From: Arachidicoccus soli | GTDB lineage: Bacteria > Bacteroidota > Bacteroidia > Chitinophagales > Chitinophagaceae | Direction of reading: 5' to 3' | DNA: 64,000 nucleotides | NCBI RefSeq assembly: GCF_003600625.1 | Contig: NZ_CP032489.1 | Location: 3,968,001 to 4,032,000, forward strand | Shown: positions 37,934 to 46,924 of the stretch, piece by piece | Numbering within the stretch: position 1 is the first letter of the stretch | Layout: each line of letters starts with the position of its first letter | The notes under the pieces: model-generated | The model's input: only the letters and a program-made list of their open reading frames with translations | The model's database searches: none | What the model was told of the DNA's origin: nothing | Made by a program: the position numbers and the translations under genes

Positions 37934-37992
37934 TTTCTTTTTTCACCCGGTTATTTTACATAGCAGTTTTCTGCAGTTATTCACTTTTGCCC

Positions 37993-38034
37993 GCCTTAAA
38001 TAAGGCATTTTTGTCCTTTTTAAAAAGACAAAAA
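37993..38034 (-). promoter_or_regulatory. Hairpin pair upstream of gltA
   Basis: GCCTTA-AA-TAAGGC (37993-38006) is a tight 6-bp hairpin. The adjoining 38008-38034 is a 27-base near-perfect palindrome (TTTTTGTC, one extra C, TTTTT, AAAAAGACAAAAA). Both lie 60-100 bp upstream of the gltA start. Whether they act as DNA operators or as leader RNA depends on the start point, which is not clear. Confidence 0.35.
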
Positions 38035-38147
38035 CAGCTAAAACCCTACAAGAGACAATATGCGTAAAGATAATTATTAGTCACATTAATTACGAAAAAA
38101 AATGCAAAACTTATTTAAAAAATATTCTGCCACTTAAAACGAACGCG

Positions 38148-39242
38148 CTACTTTGGTGCTTTACGATAAAGATAAATAGCTATAAGGGCAAAGACTATAT
38201 TGGGTAACCAGGCAGCAATGATAGGAGGGAAATTCCCCTTTGTAGAAAAAATAGTAGAAAACCTGTCCATCAAAATAAAAACTGCTGCTGCTACAAAGCC
38301 CAAGGCCAAATGCGCCCCACTGCCGCCACGTACCTTTCGGCTGGCAATAACGACACCAATCATGGTAAGGATTAAAACTGAAAACGGCGTGGCAAAGCGG
38401 TGATAAAATTCAATTTTAAATGAATTGATATCTTCACCTCCTCGCAATTGTTCCAATTTTATTTTATGAAGAAGCTCCGGGGTTGTTAGTTTTACCTCTG
38501 CAAAATCATCATCCTTCAAATCACTTGGATCAAAATTGAAATTCATTCTCTTAGTGGCGATGGAGGATACTTTTTCATCGAGTCCGTTAATTGTTCGATC
38601 ATACACGCCGTCTAATTGCCAATGTGCACCTCCGGTTGTATCCCACCTAATTGCATTCGCACGCAAATTATATGTGGCCCGGTTATTTTTTATTCTATAC
38701 ATAAAAAACGGACCACCGGATTTTGTCACAGCGTTAAAGTTTCGAATGCCCGCATAAGTGAAGGAATCAATTTTAAAATATAGCATGGGTGCTTTCTTTA
38801 CCAGCTTATCGTAGTTGGAATTGCCATGCACATAGACGTCTTCAAAATATGTTCGCTTTATCTCTGCTTTAGGCACAATAAAGGAAGCGGAATAACCTAA
38901 TAAAATAGCCAGGAAAAGGCCAGTAAAAAAGAATGGGCGCAGGAACCTTTTAAAACTTGTTCCACTTGCCAATATCGCCACAATCTCGCTTCGACCCGCC
39001 ATTTTGGAAGTAAAAAAAATAACCGTTATAAACACAAAAAGCGGAAAAAGCAAAGCAATAATATGGGGAATAAAGGAAAAATAATAGTCGGTAATTATTT
39101 TATAAACAGACCATCCGCTCTGCACAAAATTATCTGTCTTTTCCCCAATGTCTATCACCACCGCAATGATGGTAAACAGAAAAATGGAAAAGAAAAAAGT
39201 AGTCAAGAATTTTTTGACAATATACCAGTCTATTTTCTTCAT
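38148..39242 (-). CDS. LptF/LptG-family permease of the lipopolysaccharide exporter
   Basis: The 364-residue YjgP/YjgQ-family protein has three N-terminal membrane helices (about residues 13-33, 55-77, 98-120). A periplasmic beta-jellyroll region follows, and three more helices lie near the C terminus (FSVLILTMIGVVIASRK onward). It should form, with a second permease and an LptB ATPase encoded elsewhere, the inner-membrane complex that extracts LPS. The sequence does not decide between LptF and LptG. Confidence 0.93.
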   Translation of the reverse strand: MKKIDWYIVKKFLTTFFFSIFLFTIIAVVIDIGEKTDNFVQSGWSVYKIITDYYFSFIPHIIALLFPLFVFITVIFFTSKMAGRSEIVAILASGTSFKRFLRPFFFTGLFLAILLGYSASFIVPKAEIKRTYFEDVYVHGNSNYDKLVKKAPMLYFKIDSFTYAGIRNFNAVTKSGGPFFMYRIKNNRATYNLRANAIRWDTTGGAHWQLDGVYDRTINGLDEKVSSIATKRMNFNFDPSDLKDDDFAEVKLTTPELLHKIKLEQLRGGEDINSFKIEFYHRFATPFSVLILTMIGVVIASRKVRGGSGAHLALGFVAAAVFILMDRFSTIFSTKGNFPPIIAAWLPNIVFALIAIYLYRKAPK

Positions 39243-39305
39243 AAAGAATTACAAAGTAAAGGCAATTTTTGATAGGGAAAATAAAACGATTAACTTATTA
39301 ATTAG

Positions 39306-39758
39306 TTAAAAACTAATAGAGCAGTTGACCCATTCACTATCAAAATCAGCCTTATATTTTTTATAAAAATTCAGGGCCGGTTGATTCCAGTCCAAAGCCT
39401 GCCAGACCATTCCGGCTAAATTTTTATCTTTTGCTTCCTCTATTAACCTTTCAAAGAGTAATTTACCAACGCCCTTTCCCCTGCAAGCTTCCGTCACAAT
39501 CAAGTCTTCTAGATACATCCTTTGCCCTTTCCAGGTTGAATAACGGATATAATACAATGCAAAAGCCACAATTTTATTTGTCGCCTCCTGCTCTGCTACA
39601 AAGGCCCACCATATGGGGTTTTGACCAAACCCACTTTCTTCAAAATGTGTTAGTGAGACAGTCACCTCTTGCGGTGCTTTCTCAAATTCAGCCAATTCTC
39701 TGATTAATTCCATTAGCTGGACACAGTCTTCTTTTATTGCTCTTCTAATTCGATACAT
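39306..39758 (-). CDS. GNAT acetyltransferase of the spermidine/thialysine (SSAT-like) type
   Basis: The 150-residue protein follows the SSAT pattern: IRRAIKEDCVQLMELIRELAEFEKAPQEV, YLEDLIVTEACRGKGVGKLLFERLIEEA and WNQPALNFYKKYKADFDSEW. These blocks are those of eukaryotic diamine/thialysine N-acetyltransferases, including the WNxPxxNFY segment. It likely acetylates a polyamine or a lysine analogue with acetyl-CoA. The gene is alone and divergent from the pterin cluster. Confidence 0.86.
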   Translation of the reverse strand: MYRIRRAIKEDCVQLMELIRELAEFEKAPQEVTVSLTHFEESGFGQNPIWWAFVAEQEATNKIVAFALYYIRYSTWKGQRMYLEDLIVTEACRGKGVGKLLFERLIEEAKDKNLAGMVWQALDWNQPALNFYKKYKADFDSEWVNCSISF

Positions 39759-39831
39759 ATAGAATATATTATTTTCAAAAATAAGAAGAATAAAATATAG
39801 TCGTCATCCATATGCATTATAGCCATATCAC

Positions 39832-39861
39832 TTGTGCACATAAAAAATCAATTTATCTTTG
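39832..39861 (+). promoter_or_regulatory. Promoter of the PTPS-PTPS-folE cluster
   Basis: TTG at 39832-39834 and TATCTTTG at 39854-39861 are separated by 19 bp, a near-ideal Bacteroidota -33/-7 pair. The ATG is 15 bp downstream, so the leader is very short. Confidence 0.7.
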
Positions 39862-39876
39862 TAAAAATTTTATACA

Positions 39877-40287
39877 ATGGTTTATTTAACACGCGTAGAA
39901 CATTTTAACGCAGCACATAAATTATATAACCCCAATTGGACCAAGGAGAGGAATGATGAAATTTTTGGATTGTGCGCCAATGAAAACTGGCATGGGCACA
40001 ATTTTGAATTATATATCACCATAAAAGGAAGCCCAGATCCTGATACCGGTTTTTTAATGGATGTAAAAAAATTAAGCAGCATTATAATTGAAAGGGTTAC
40101 CGACAAACTGGATCATAAAAATTTAAATTTAGATGTAGATTTTTTGCAGGGAAAAATTTGCAGTACCGAAGTGCTGGCAATTGCTATTTGGCAACAACTA
40201 ACGCCTCATCTGCCAAATAATGTACATTTGCATCGGGTAAAACTTTATGAAACACCAAGAATTTTTGTAGAATATTTTGGTGAATAG
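39877..40287 (+). CDS. 6-pyruvoyl/6-carboxy-tetrahydropterin synthase family protein, first copy
   Basis: The 136-residue protein has zinc-binding histidines in EHFNAAHKL and WHGHNFEL, the catalytic Cys in GLCANENWHGH, DKLDHKNLNLD with the catalytic Asp-His, and the substrate-binding Glu in LYETPRIFVEY. These features match eukaryotic-style PTPS and bacterial QueD. It acts on 7,8-dihydroneopterin triphosphate made by FolE, two genes downstream. Whether the product is carboxy-tetrahydropterin (queuosine route) or pyruvoyl-tetrahydropterin cannot be decided. Confidence 0.92.
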   Translation: MVYLTRVEHFNAAHKLYNPNWTKERNDEIFGLCANENWHGHNFELYITIKGSPDPDTGFLMDVKKLSSIIIERVTDKLDHKNLNLDVDFLQGKICSTEVLAIAIWQQLTPHLPNNVHLHRVKLYETPRIFVEYFGE

Positions 40288-40318
40288 AGCGCCTTTTTCC
40301 ATAACCAATCTCCTAAAA

Positions 40319-40741
40319 ATGTCTAGAGAATTAGTTTCTGTTTTTAGAAAGGCCCACTTTAACGCGGCACACAGGCTACACGTGCCCTCTTGGAGCGAGG
40401 CCGAAAACACACGCATCTTTGATAAATGCAACAACCCTCATTTTCATGGGCATAATTATGAATTAGTAGTGAAAATAACCGGAGAGGTAGACACCATCAC
40501 CGGTTTTGTAATTGATTTAAAAATATTAAATGAGATTATTCAACAAGAAATTATTGCCCGGTTCGATCATCGAAATTTGAATTTAGATACCCAAGAATTC
40601 AAAACGCTAAACCCTACAGCAGAGAACATAGCTATTGTTATTTATAGGCTTATTCGGGCAAAAATTGACCGCTCACTTGATTTGCAAATACGATTATATG
40701 AGACCGAAAGAAACTTTGTAGAATATCCTGTTTCAAGATAA
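40319..40741 (+). CDS. 6-pyruvoyl/6-carboxy-tetrahydropterin synthase family protein, second copy
   Basis: The ATG at 40319 gives 140 residues (MSRELVSVFRKAHFNAAHRLH). A TTG at 40277 inside the first copy would only add an unrelated tail. Zinc and catalytic motifs are intact: HFNAAHRLH, DKCNNPHFHGHNYEL, FDHRNLNLD and LYETERNFVEY. It is a diverged tandem paralog of the gene before it (31 bp gap). Both being intact suggests different pterin products or substrates. folE follows. Confidence 0.91.
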   Translation: MSRELVSVFRKAHFNAAHRLHVPSWSEAENTRIFDKCNNPHFHGHNYELVVKITGEVDTITGFVIDLKILNEIIQQEIIARFDHRNLNLDTQEFKTLNPTAENIAIVIYRLIRAKIDRSLDLQIRLYETERNFVEYPVSR

Positions 40742-40814
40742 ACATCTTTTCCTATTCACAATTCGAAGGAAAAATGCTGTATATTTTTTACATTTACCTT
40801 CTCAATTTTAAAAA

Positions 40815-41411
40815 ATGGCATACAAAAAAACTGAACATTATGATGAAGATATTACGAATCAACTTGCAGGTCTTTACAGTAATGCATTAGAACTATTAGG
40901 AGAAAACTCCGCTCGTGAAGGTTTAGTAAAAACACCGGAGCGCATTGCAAAAGCCATGCAATATTTAACACAAGGCTATCAACTGGATGCAGTAAAAATA
41001 TTAAATTCAGCAAAGTTTCACGAACCCATTAGTGAAATGGTTATCGTAAAAGATATAGAAATATATAGTCTTTGTGAACATCATTTACTTCCCTTTATTG
41101 GCAAAGCGCATATCGCTTACATCCCCAATGGATGGATTACCGGACTTAGTAAAATCGCAAGAGTTGTGGATGTTTTTGCACGTAGATTACAAGTACAAGA
41201 AAGACTTACGGTAGAGATCTTAGAATCCATCAAAGAAGCACTGAATCCGATGGGTGTCGCAGTAGTAATTGAAGCGAAACATTTGTGTATGATGATGCGA
41301 GGTGTATCTAAACAAAACTCTTTTACTACAACCTCAGCCTTCTCCGGGGAATTTGAAAATGATCGAACACGTTCTGAATTTATGAAACTGATAAGTGCTG
41401 ATTTACATTAA
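40815..41411 (+). CDS. folE: GTP cyclohydrolase I
   Basis: The 198-residue protein has the zinc-binding and active-site motifs [20 protein letters not shown] and [26 protein letters not shown]. It opens GTP to 7,8-dihydroneopterin triphosphate, the precursor of folate, queuosine and biopterin-type cofactors. It sits downstream of two PTPS-family genes, so the cluster forms a short substrate-product chain. The length is close to the usual type I enzyme (about 220 residues). Confidence 0.96.
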   Translation: MAYKKTEHYDEDITNQLAGLYSNALELLGENSAREGLVKTPERIAKAMQYLTQGYQLDAVKILNSAKFHEPISEMVIVKDIEIYSLCEHHLLPFIGKAHIAYIPNGWITGLSKIARVVDVFARRLQVQERLTVEILESIKEALNPMGVAVVIEAKHLCMMMRGVSKQNSFTTTSAFSGEFENDRTRSEFMKLISADLH

Positions 41412-41449
41412 TTTTTTATAACAACTAAAAAAACATTTTATAATAAGCG

Positions 41450-42340
41450 ATGAAACAAGCATACGTATTTCCTGGTCAGGGCGCCCAGTTCAGTGGAATG
41501 GGTAAAAAACTTTATGAAGAAAATACCCTTGCAAGAACCCTATTTGAACAAGCCAATGAGATTCTTGGTTTTCGCATTACCGATATAATGTTCGAAGGAA
41601 CAGAAGAAGCCTTAAAACAAACGAATGTAACGCAACCTGCAGTATTTTTGCATTCTGTAATTGCATACAAAACTTTAGACAACGCCAAGCCTGATATGGT
41701 TGCAGGGCATTCTCTAGGAGAATTTTCTGCGCTTGTAGCTAATAATGTATTATCCTTTGAAGATGCTTTAAAATTGGTAAGCATTCGTGCCAAAGCAATG
41801 AAGAAAGCTTGTGAAATGAACCCTTCTACTATGGCAGCAGTATTAGCGTTGGCGGATGAAAAAGTTGAAGAAATATGTGCAGAGATTCAAAATAAAACCG
41901 GAGAAATCGTCGTTGCGGCAAATTATAATTGTCCGGGACAATTGGTAATTAGTGGCTCTATAAAAGGAATAGACCTTGCTTGTGAAGCAATGAAAGCCGC
42001 CGGAGCGAAACGCGCTTTAGTGCTGCCCGTGGGAGGGGCATTCCATTCCCCTCTGATGGAACCCGCAAAGGCAGAGTTAGCCGAAGCAATTGAGTCTACA
42101 GTCTTTCACTCCCCGACAGCACCAGTGTACCAAAATGTAAAAGCCATTGCCGTAAGCAACCCCGATGAAATTAAAAAGAATTTAATTGCCCAGTTAACGG
42201 GGGCAGTAAAATGGACACAAAGCGTACAATCCATGATTGCTGATGGCGGAATTAATTTTACGGAATGCGGTCCGGGGAAAGTTTTGCAGGGGTTAATTTT
42301 AAAAATAAATAAAGAAGCAATTGTAGCAGGTGTAAATTAA
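41450..42340 (+). CDS. fabD: Malonyl-CoA:ACP transacylase
   Basis: The 296-residue protein has the GQGAQFSGMG motif, the nucleophile Ser88 in AGHSLGEFSALV, and the catalytic His in GAFHSPLMEPA. It loads malonyl groups on AcpP for fatty-acid synthesis. It is 38 bp downstream of folE and away from acpP/fabF. It converges with dnaG, with only 7 bp between the two stop codons and no hairpin terminator. Confidence 0.96.
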   Translation: MKQAYVFPGQGAQFSGMGKKLYEENTLARTLFEQANEILGFRITDIMFEGTEEALKQTNVTQPAVFLHSVIAYKTLDNAKPDMVAGHSLGEFSALVANNVLSFEDALKLVSIRAKAMKKACEMNPSTMAAVLALADEKVEEICAEIQNKTGEIVVAANYNCPGQLVISGSIKGIDLACEAMKAAGAKRALVLPVGGAFHSPLMEPAKAELAEAIESTVFHSPTAPVYQNVKAIAVSNPDEIKKNLIAQLTGAVKWTQSVQSMIADGGINFTECGPGKVLQGLILKINKEAIVAGVN

Positions 42341-42347
42341 TGAGGGT

Positions 42348-44261
42348 TTATTTTAAAATAACGGCTCCCAATTGCGCTGTTAATTCTTTCTCTGCCGCTT
42401 TCAAGTGTTTATGCACCTCCAATAACCTTAATTGATCTTCAAAAACAGATGTTTGTTCCAGCTCTAATTGAGTTTGTTCAAACATCTTTTTTATTTTTCT
42501 AAGTTTGAAATAAATCATGCTTAGCTCTGCATCTTTATGTGAACTATCTTGATCAAGAATATGCATATTTTCCATTACCTCGTCCCAGCGACGACTCAAC
42601 TCATATTGGGACATTGTGATAGAAACAACCAGCTGTCTTATTTTTTCTTCCGTATTATAAAGCAGAGATTTTGTTGTAGGCTGCAATCCCTGATAATACT
42701 GAGCTCTGTATAATTCCAACAACTGCTCATTTTCTTTATTATCAAATGGAAACACTTCTAGCTCTGTAAAAATATAATCAGCGATACGCTGCTCTTCATC
42801 CCATTCCTTTAAACCAAACTCCAATAATACACGCAATATATTTCGCTCCTGTAATTCATCTGTGAGAGGTATAAAGACCTCCGATTCCGGTGAAAGAGCT
42901 TGTTCAACCGCCTGCTCTTTAAATGCATTGTTTTTTTCAAGCTTAGTAAGACTATCCCGCTTATATTTATTAACTAACGTTGTAAGACCCGCTTCATCAA
43001 TCTTTAAAAGCGCAGCACATTGTTTAATATACTCTTGCTGTTTAGTAAAATCCTCCGCTTTACTAATTTTACTCAATGAATCAGCAATACGATTTACAAC
43101 TTCATTTTTTCTGCTGATATCACTGCCGGCATCCTTCAGCATTATTTCCAACTGGAAAAGAATGAAATCTTTTTTGTTTTCTGCGACAAATTGCTGAAAA
43201 GCAGATGCGCCAATTTTTTTTACATAACTATCCGGATCTTCGTTGTCAGGAATCAACACAAGGCGAACATTCAAACTTTCTTCCAAAGCCATATCCAGCC
43301 CACGTAGCGCAGCTTTGACACCGGCACTATCGCCGTCATAAATGATAGTAAGATTATCCGTATATTTTTTTATTAGCCTTAATTGTTCAACAGTAAGAGA
43401 AGTGCCGCCGCTAGCCACCACATTCTCTACACCCGCCTGTACTAAACTCACTACATCCGTGTAGCCCTCGACCAACAGGCATTCATTATTTTTGTCAATT
43501 GAATGCCTTGCAAAATAAGATCCGTAAAGAATTTTACTTTTTACATAAATTTCATTCTCAGGTGAGTTGATGTATTTAGGTGCTTTATCATTTTTACCAA
43601 TAATACGTGCGCCAAACCCAATAATTTTCCCAGAGTTATTGTGAATAGGGAAAATAATCCTTCCTCGATAATTATCCTGTAACTCATCGTTATAACTTCT
43701 CACCAAACCAGATCGCAATAATAACTCAGAGTTGTATTGATGTTTAATGGCCAATTTTGAAAAAGCATCCCGAATATCTGGAGAATAACCAATGCCGAAC
43801 TTTTCGATTATCCCATTATTAAAGCCACGTTCGTGCAAATAGCTAAGTGCAATATTTTTCCCCTCTTCTGTCTCAAATAGTTTTTCAACAAAAAATTGCT
43901 GTGCAAAATTATTGATGATGTAAAGACTATCAGCGACTTGGACATGTTGCTTTGCCTCATCGCTCATTTCAGTTTCTTCAACTTCAATGCCATAACGATT
44001 GGCCAACCAGCGCAGGGCTTCTACATAGCTATATTTTTCGTGTTCCATTAAAAAAGTAATCGCATTACCGCTCTTACCACAACCAAAACATTTGTAGATC
44101 TCTTTGGTCGGCGATACGGTAAAAGATGGACTTTTTTCTCCATGAAAAGGACAGAGTCCAAGATAATTTGTGCCTCTTTTTTTAAGTTTCACAAACTCGC
44201 CAACCACATCCACCACGTCGATGCGGCTAGTAATTTGTTCTATAGTTTGAGGTAAAATCAA
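42348..44261 (-). CDS. dnaG: DNA primase
   Basis: The 637-residue protein has the CHC2 zinc ribbon (Cys37, His40, Cys58, Cys61) in LGLCPFHGEKSPSF and YKCFGCG. The primase core contains HERGFNNGIIEKFGIGYSP, and the TOPRIM domain has LLVEGYTDVVSLVQAG and IYDGDSAGVKAA. A long helical C-terminal region for helicase contact follows. It makes RNA primers at the replication fork. It is followed by the DUF423 gene upstream in the same direction (12 bp gap), so dnaG is probably in an operon with it and aroK. Confidence 0.96.
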   Translation of the reverse strand: MILPQTIEQITSRIDVVDVVGEFVKLKKRGTNYLGLCPFHGEKSPSFTVSPTKEIYKCFGCGKSGNAITFLMEHEKYSYVEALRWLANRYGIEVEETEMSDEAKQHVQVADSLYIINNFAQQFFVEKLFETEEGKNIALSYLHERGFNNGIIEKFGIGYSPDIRDAFSKLAIKHQYNSELLLRSGLVRSYNDELQDNYRGRIIFPIHNNSGKIIGFGARIIGKNDKAPKYINSPENEIYVKSKILYGSYFARHSIDKNNECLLVEGYTDVVSLVQAGVENVVASGGTSLTVEQLRLIKKYTDNLTIIYDGDSAGVKAALRGLDMALEESLNVRLVLIPDNEDPDSYVKKIGASAFQQFVAENKKDFILFQLEIMLKDAGSDISRKNEVVNRIADSLSKISKAEDFTKQQEYIKQCAALLKIDEAGLTTLVNKYKRDSLTKLEKNNAFKEQAVEQALSPESEVFIPLTDELQERNILRVLLEFGLKEWDEEQRIADYIFTELEVFPFDNKENEQLLELYRAQYYQGLQPTTKSLLYNTEEKIRQLVVSITMSQYELSRRWDEVMENMHILDQDSSHKDAELSMIYFKLRKIKKMFEQTQLELEQTSVFEDQLRLLEVHKHLKAAEKELTAQLGAVILK

Positions 44262-44273
44262 TGGATAAAAAAA

Positions 44274-44666
44274 TTATGGTTTTGAACTTCTCAAAGAAAG
44301 CGCCAGTAAAATCCACGCAAGAATAAAACATAGCCCGCCAATAGGAGTGATAACGCCGATTTTCTCCAGGCTAATATTTCCGGCATTTACAGCAAATGTA
44401 AGTGCATACAATGAACCACTAAACAAAATAATTCCTGCAATAAATAGGTTGCCCGCGGCACGCGCAAATTTCTCTTTCGCTTGCGCAAATACGACCCCTG
44501 TAATAGCTAAAGCAAAAACATGATACATTTGATAACGTACCCCTGTTTCAAAAATCTGCAATGCATCAGCAGAAACAATTTCTTTCAATCCGTGTGCAGC
44601 AAATGCACCTAAAACAACGGACAATGCCCCTAAAATAGCGGCAATTCGGATAAATGACTTATTCAT
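44274..44666 (-). CDS. DUF423 (YwdK/YgdD-like) membrane protein
   Basis: With ATG at 44666 the product is 130 residues with four membrane helices. It has the family motifs LGAFAAHGLKEIVSADALQIFETGVRYQMYHVFAL and SLEKIGVITPIGGLCFILAW. The function of DUF423 is unknown. A longer reading from 44708 would add 14 residues lying within aroK. The chosen start overlaps the aroK stop by 8 bp, indicating coupling. Confidence 0.9.
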   Translation of the reverse strand: MNKSFIRIAAILGALSVVLGAFAAHGLKEIVSADALQIFETGVRYQMYHVFALAITGVVFAQAKEKFARAAGNLFIAGIILFSGSLYALTFAVNAGNISLEKIGVITPIGGLCFILAWILLALSLRSSKP

Positions 44667-45168
44667 TTTCTTGTAAAATTTTTTCCAAACTTTTATTAGA
44701 TATTTCACTGCCAGATAAGTGATATTGAGCTTGACGATAAAACGATTCGCGCTCCAATAATTTATTCTCTATAAAAGAGTGTAGTTCTCTATCTGATAAG
44801 TTCTTTATCAAAGGTCTGTTTTCTTTCCCTAATTTCAATCGGCCGACTAAAATACCCAACGGTTCATCGAGCCAGATTGTAATACCGTTTCTGTTCATCC
44901 ACTCCATGTTCTTTTCAAAACATGCGGCACCTCCCCCTGTCGCCAAAACAAAAGATTTTTTCTCTCCAAACCAGCGCAGAATTTTCGCCTCTGTATTTCT
45001 AAAATAATTTTCGCCATCCTCTGCAAAAATCTCCGGAATCGTTTTTTCTTCTAAATTCTCAATTAAATTATCTAAATCGTAATGGCCTGTCTTTAATTTA
45101 CGTGCCCATTTTTCTGCCCAGTGGCTTTTGCCCACCCCCATCATACCGATTAAAAAAATTTTTGCCAT
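44659..45168 (-). CDS. aroK: Shikimate kinase
   Basis: The 169-residue P-loop kinase has GMMGVGKSHW (Walker A), DLDNLIE (shikimate-binding Asp), GENYFRNTEAKIL (Arg contact), ATGGGAAC and RPLIKN in the lid. It phosphorylates shikimate in aromatic amino-acid synthesis. It heads the aroK-DUF423-dnaG unit. Confidence 0.95.
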   Translation of the reverse strand: MAKIFLIGMMGVGKSHWAEKWARKLKTGHYDLDNLIENLEEKTIPEIFAEDGENYFRNTEAKILRWFGEKKSFVLATGGGAACFEKNMEWMNRNGITIWLDEPLGILVGRLKLGKENRPLIKNLSDRELHSFIENKLLERESFYRQAQYHLSGSEISNKSLEKILQENE

Positions 45169-45278
45169 AAACTTGTTTTCAAAGGTTTCAAAAGTACAAA
45201 TTAAATGACGCGTTTTGGCTACAATTTTTTATTTTCACAACAATTGCAAACAAATATATTTATCTAATATTCACCATT

Positions 45279-46889
45279 ATGAAACTCAAGCTTCTATTTT
45301 GTTATTGTTTATTTCTCTACATCAAAACGATCGGCGCACAACCAGCATTGCACATTATTCCTGAGCCGGTAAGGATACAGCAACAAATGGGTACTTTCAG
45401 TTTCGCAGGGAAAATTGCTATTCATTTTGATGAGAATGTAAATCGGTTGCAAAAGATAGCAGCATTGATGAAAAGTCATTTTAATAATAAAGACGTACGT
45501 TTTAGATTCAATGGAAACTCCGAGAAAAATATTTATTTTAAAATAGAGAATTCAGCAACGCTTGAAAATGAAGAAGGGTACCAGCTCTCTGTTACTACTG
45601 AAAAAATTATTATTTCTGCACCGAATGTCAAAGGTATTTTTTATGGCTTACAAACCCTATTTCAAGCTGCAGACGAAAATAATATCGTTCCATGTTTAGA
45701 CATCTCCGATTATCCTCAATATGCTTGGCGGGGCTTTATGCTAGATGTAAGTCGTCATTTTTTTACAGTAGAGGAAATAAAGCAGTTGCTCAATATAATG
45801 GCAATGTACAAAATGAATACATTTCATTGGCATCTTTGCGACGATCAGGGCTGGCGTTTACAGATAAAAAAATACCCCAGACTTACATCTGTGGGCGCAT
45901 GGCGTGAAGAAATACCGGGAGGAATTTTTTATAGCAAACACAACGATACACTTACCGGAAAGCCCTATAAATATGGTGGTTTTTACACACAAGCAGAAGC
46001 ACGGGATATTGTAAAATATGCCGCAGAAAGAAACATAACCGTAATCCCTGAAATTGAAATTCCCGGTCATTCTGCTGCAGCATTGGCTGCTTATCCGGAA
46101 TATTCTTGTTCCCAAAAACCACAAAAGGTTGTCAATTCAATAGGCTACCCTCAAGGCATCCAATGTGAGTATAATCCGGGCAATCCGGCGACTTTTACTT
46201 TTTTAGAAAATATTTTAAAAGAAGTAATGGATATTTTCCCTTCAGAATATATTCATATTGGCGGCGATGAAGTGGAAAAAACACATTGGAAAAATAGCGC
46301 TTCCTGTCAGGCATTAATGAAAAGAGAAGGTCTAAAAAATGAAGAAGAATTGCAAAGCTATTTCATTAACCGGATAGATAAATTTATTGAAAAGAACGGC
46401 AGAAAACCCATCGGCTGGGACGAAACTTTGGAAGGGAATTTATTGCCCTCAGCAACTGTAATGTACTGGCGGCCATCCGCGAAAGCCGCACCATTAAAGG
46501 CGGTGAGCGAAGGGCATCCTTTTATCAATGCCTGCGCTGATCCATTATATTTTAACCGTTATCAGGCCGATCCAAAAACTGAACCATTAGCCGCGCCTCA
46601 TTCCATCAACACTTTAGAGAAAGTATATAATTTTTCTATTACGCCTGGTAATTTTTCTGCAAAACAAATCGAATTAGTAAAGGGTGGCGAATGTGCAATT
46701 TGGACAGAATTTTTCTCAACAGCTTCTGAACTGCAATATATGCTATTGCCACGCCTACTAGCCCTTTCGGAAAATCTATGGACGCCAAAAAAGGAAAAAA
46801 ACTATCTTGAATTTTACAAAAAACTGCCAGCGCAACTAAAAAGTTTAGGGAAAAAAGGATATAATTTCAGGGCTTTGGATAAACACTAA
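45279..46889 (+). CDS. Exported beta-N-acetylhexosaminidase, GH20
   Basis: The 536-residue protein has a signal peptide (to about residue 21). A GH20b N-terminal alpha/beta domain follows (about 22-140), then the TIM barrel starting YAWRGFMLDVSRHFF. The catalytic Asp330-Glu331 pair is in HIGGDEVEKTHW. WHLCDDQGWRLQIKKYPRLTSVGAWR and YWRPSAKAA are usual family segments. It removes terminal GlcNAc or GalNAc from chitin fragments, glycans or peptidoglycan in the periplasm or outside. alaS follows after 35 bp. Confidence 0.95.
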   Translation: MKLKLLFCYCLFLYIKTIGAQPALHIIPEPVRIQQQMGTFSFAGKIAIHFDENVNRLQKIAALMKSHFNNKDVRFRFNGNSEKNIYFKIENSATLENEEGYQLSVTTEKIIISAPNVKGIFYGLQTLFQAADENNIVPCLDISDYPQYAWRGFMLDVSRHFFTVEEIKQLLNIMAMYKMNTFHWHLCDDQGWRLQIKKYPRLTSVGAWREEIPGGIFYSKHNDTLTGKPYKYGGFYTQAEARDIVKYAAERNITVIPEIEIPGHSAAALAAYPEYSCSQKPQKVVNSIGYPQGIQCEYNPGNPATFTFLENILKEVMDIFPSEYIHIGGDEVEKTHWKNSASCQALMKREGLKNEEELQSYFINRIDKFIEKNGRKPIGWDETLEGNLLPSATVMYWRPSAKAAPLKAVSEGHPFINACADPLYFNRYQADPKTEPLAAPHSINTLEKVYNFSITPGNFSAKQIELVKGGECAIWTEFFSTASELQYMLLPRLLALSENLWTPKKEKNYLEFYKKLPAQLKSLGKKGYNFRALDKH

Positions 46890-46924
46890 TTATCATAACT
46901 TCGCGGCATAAAAAATATTGGTTA

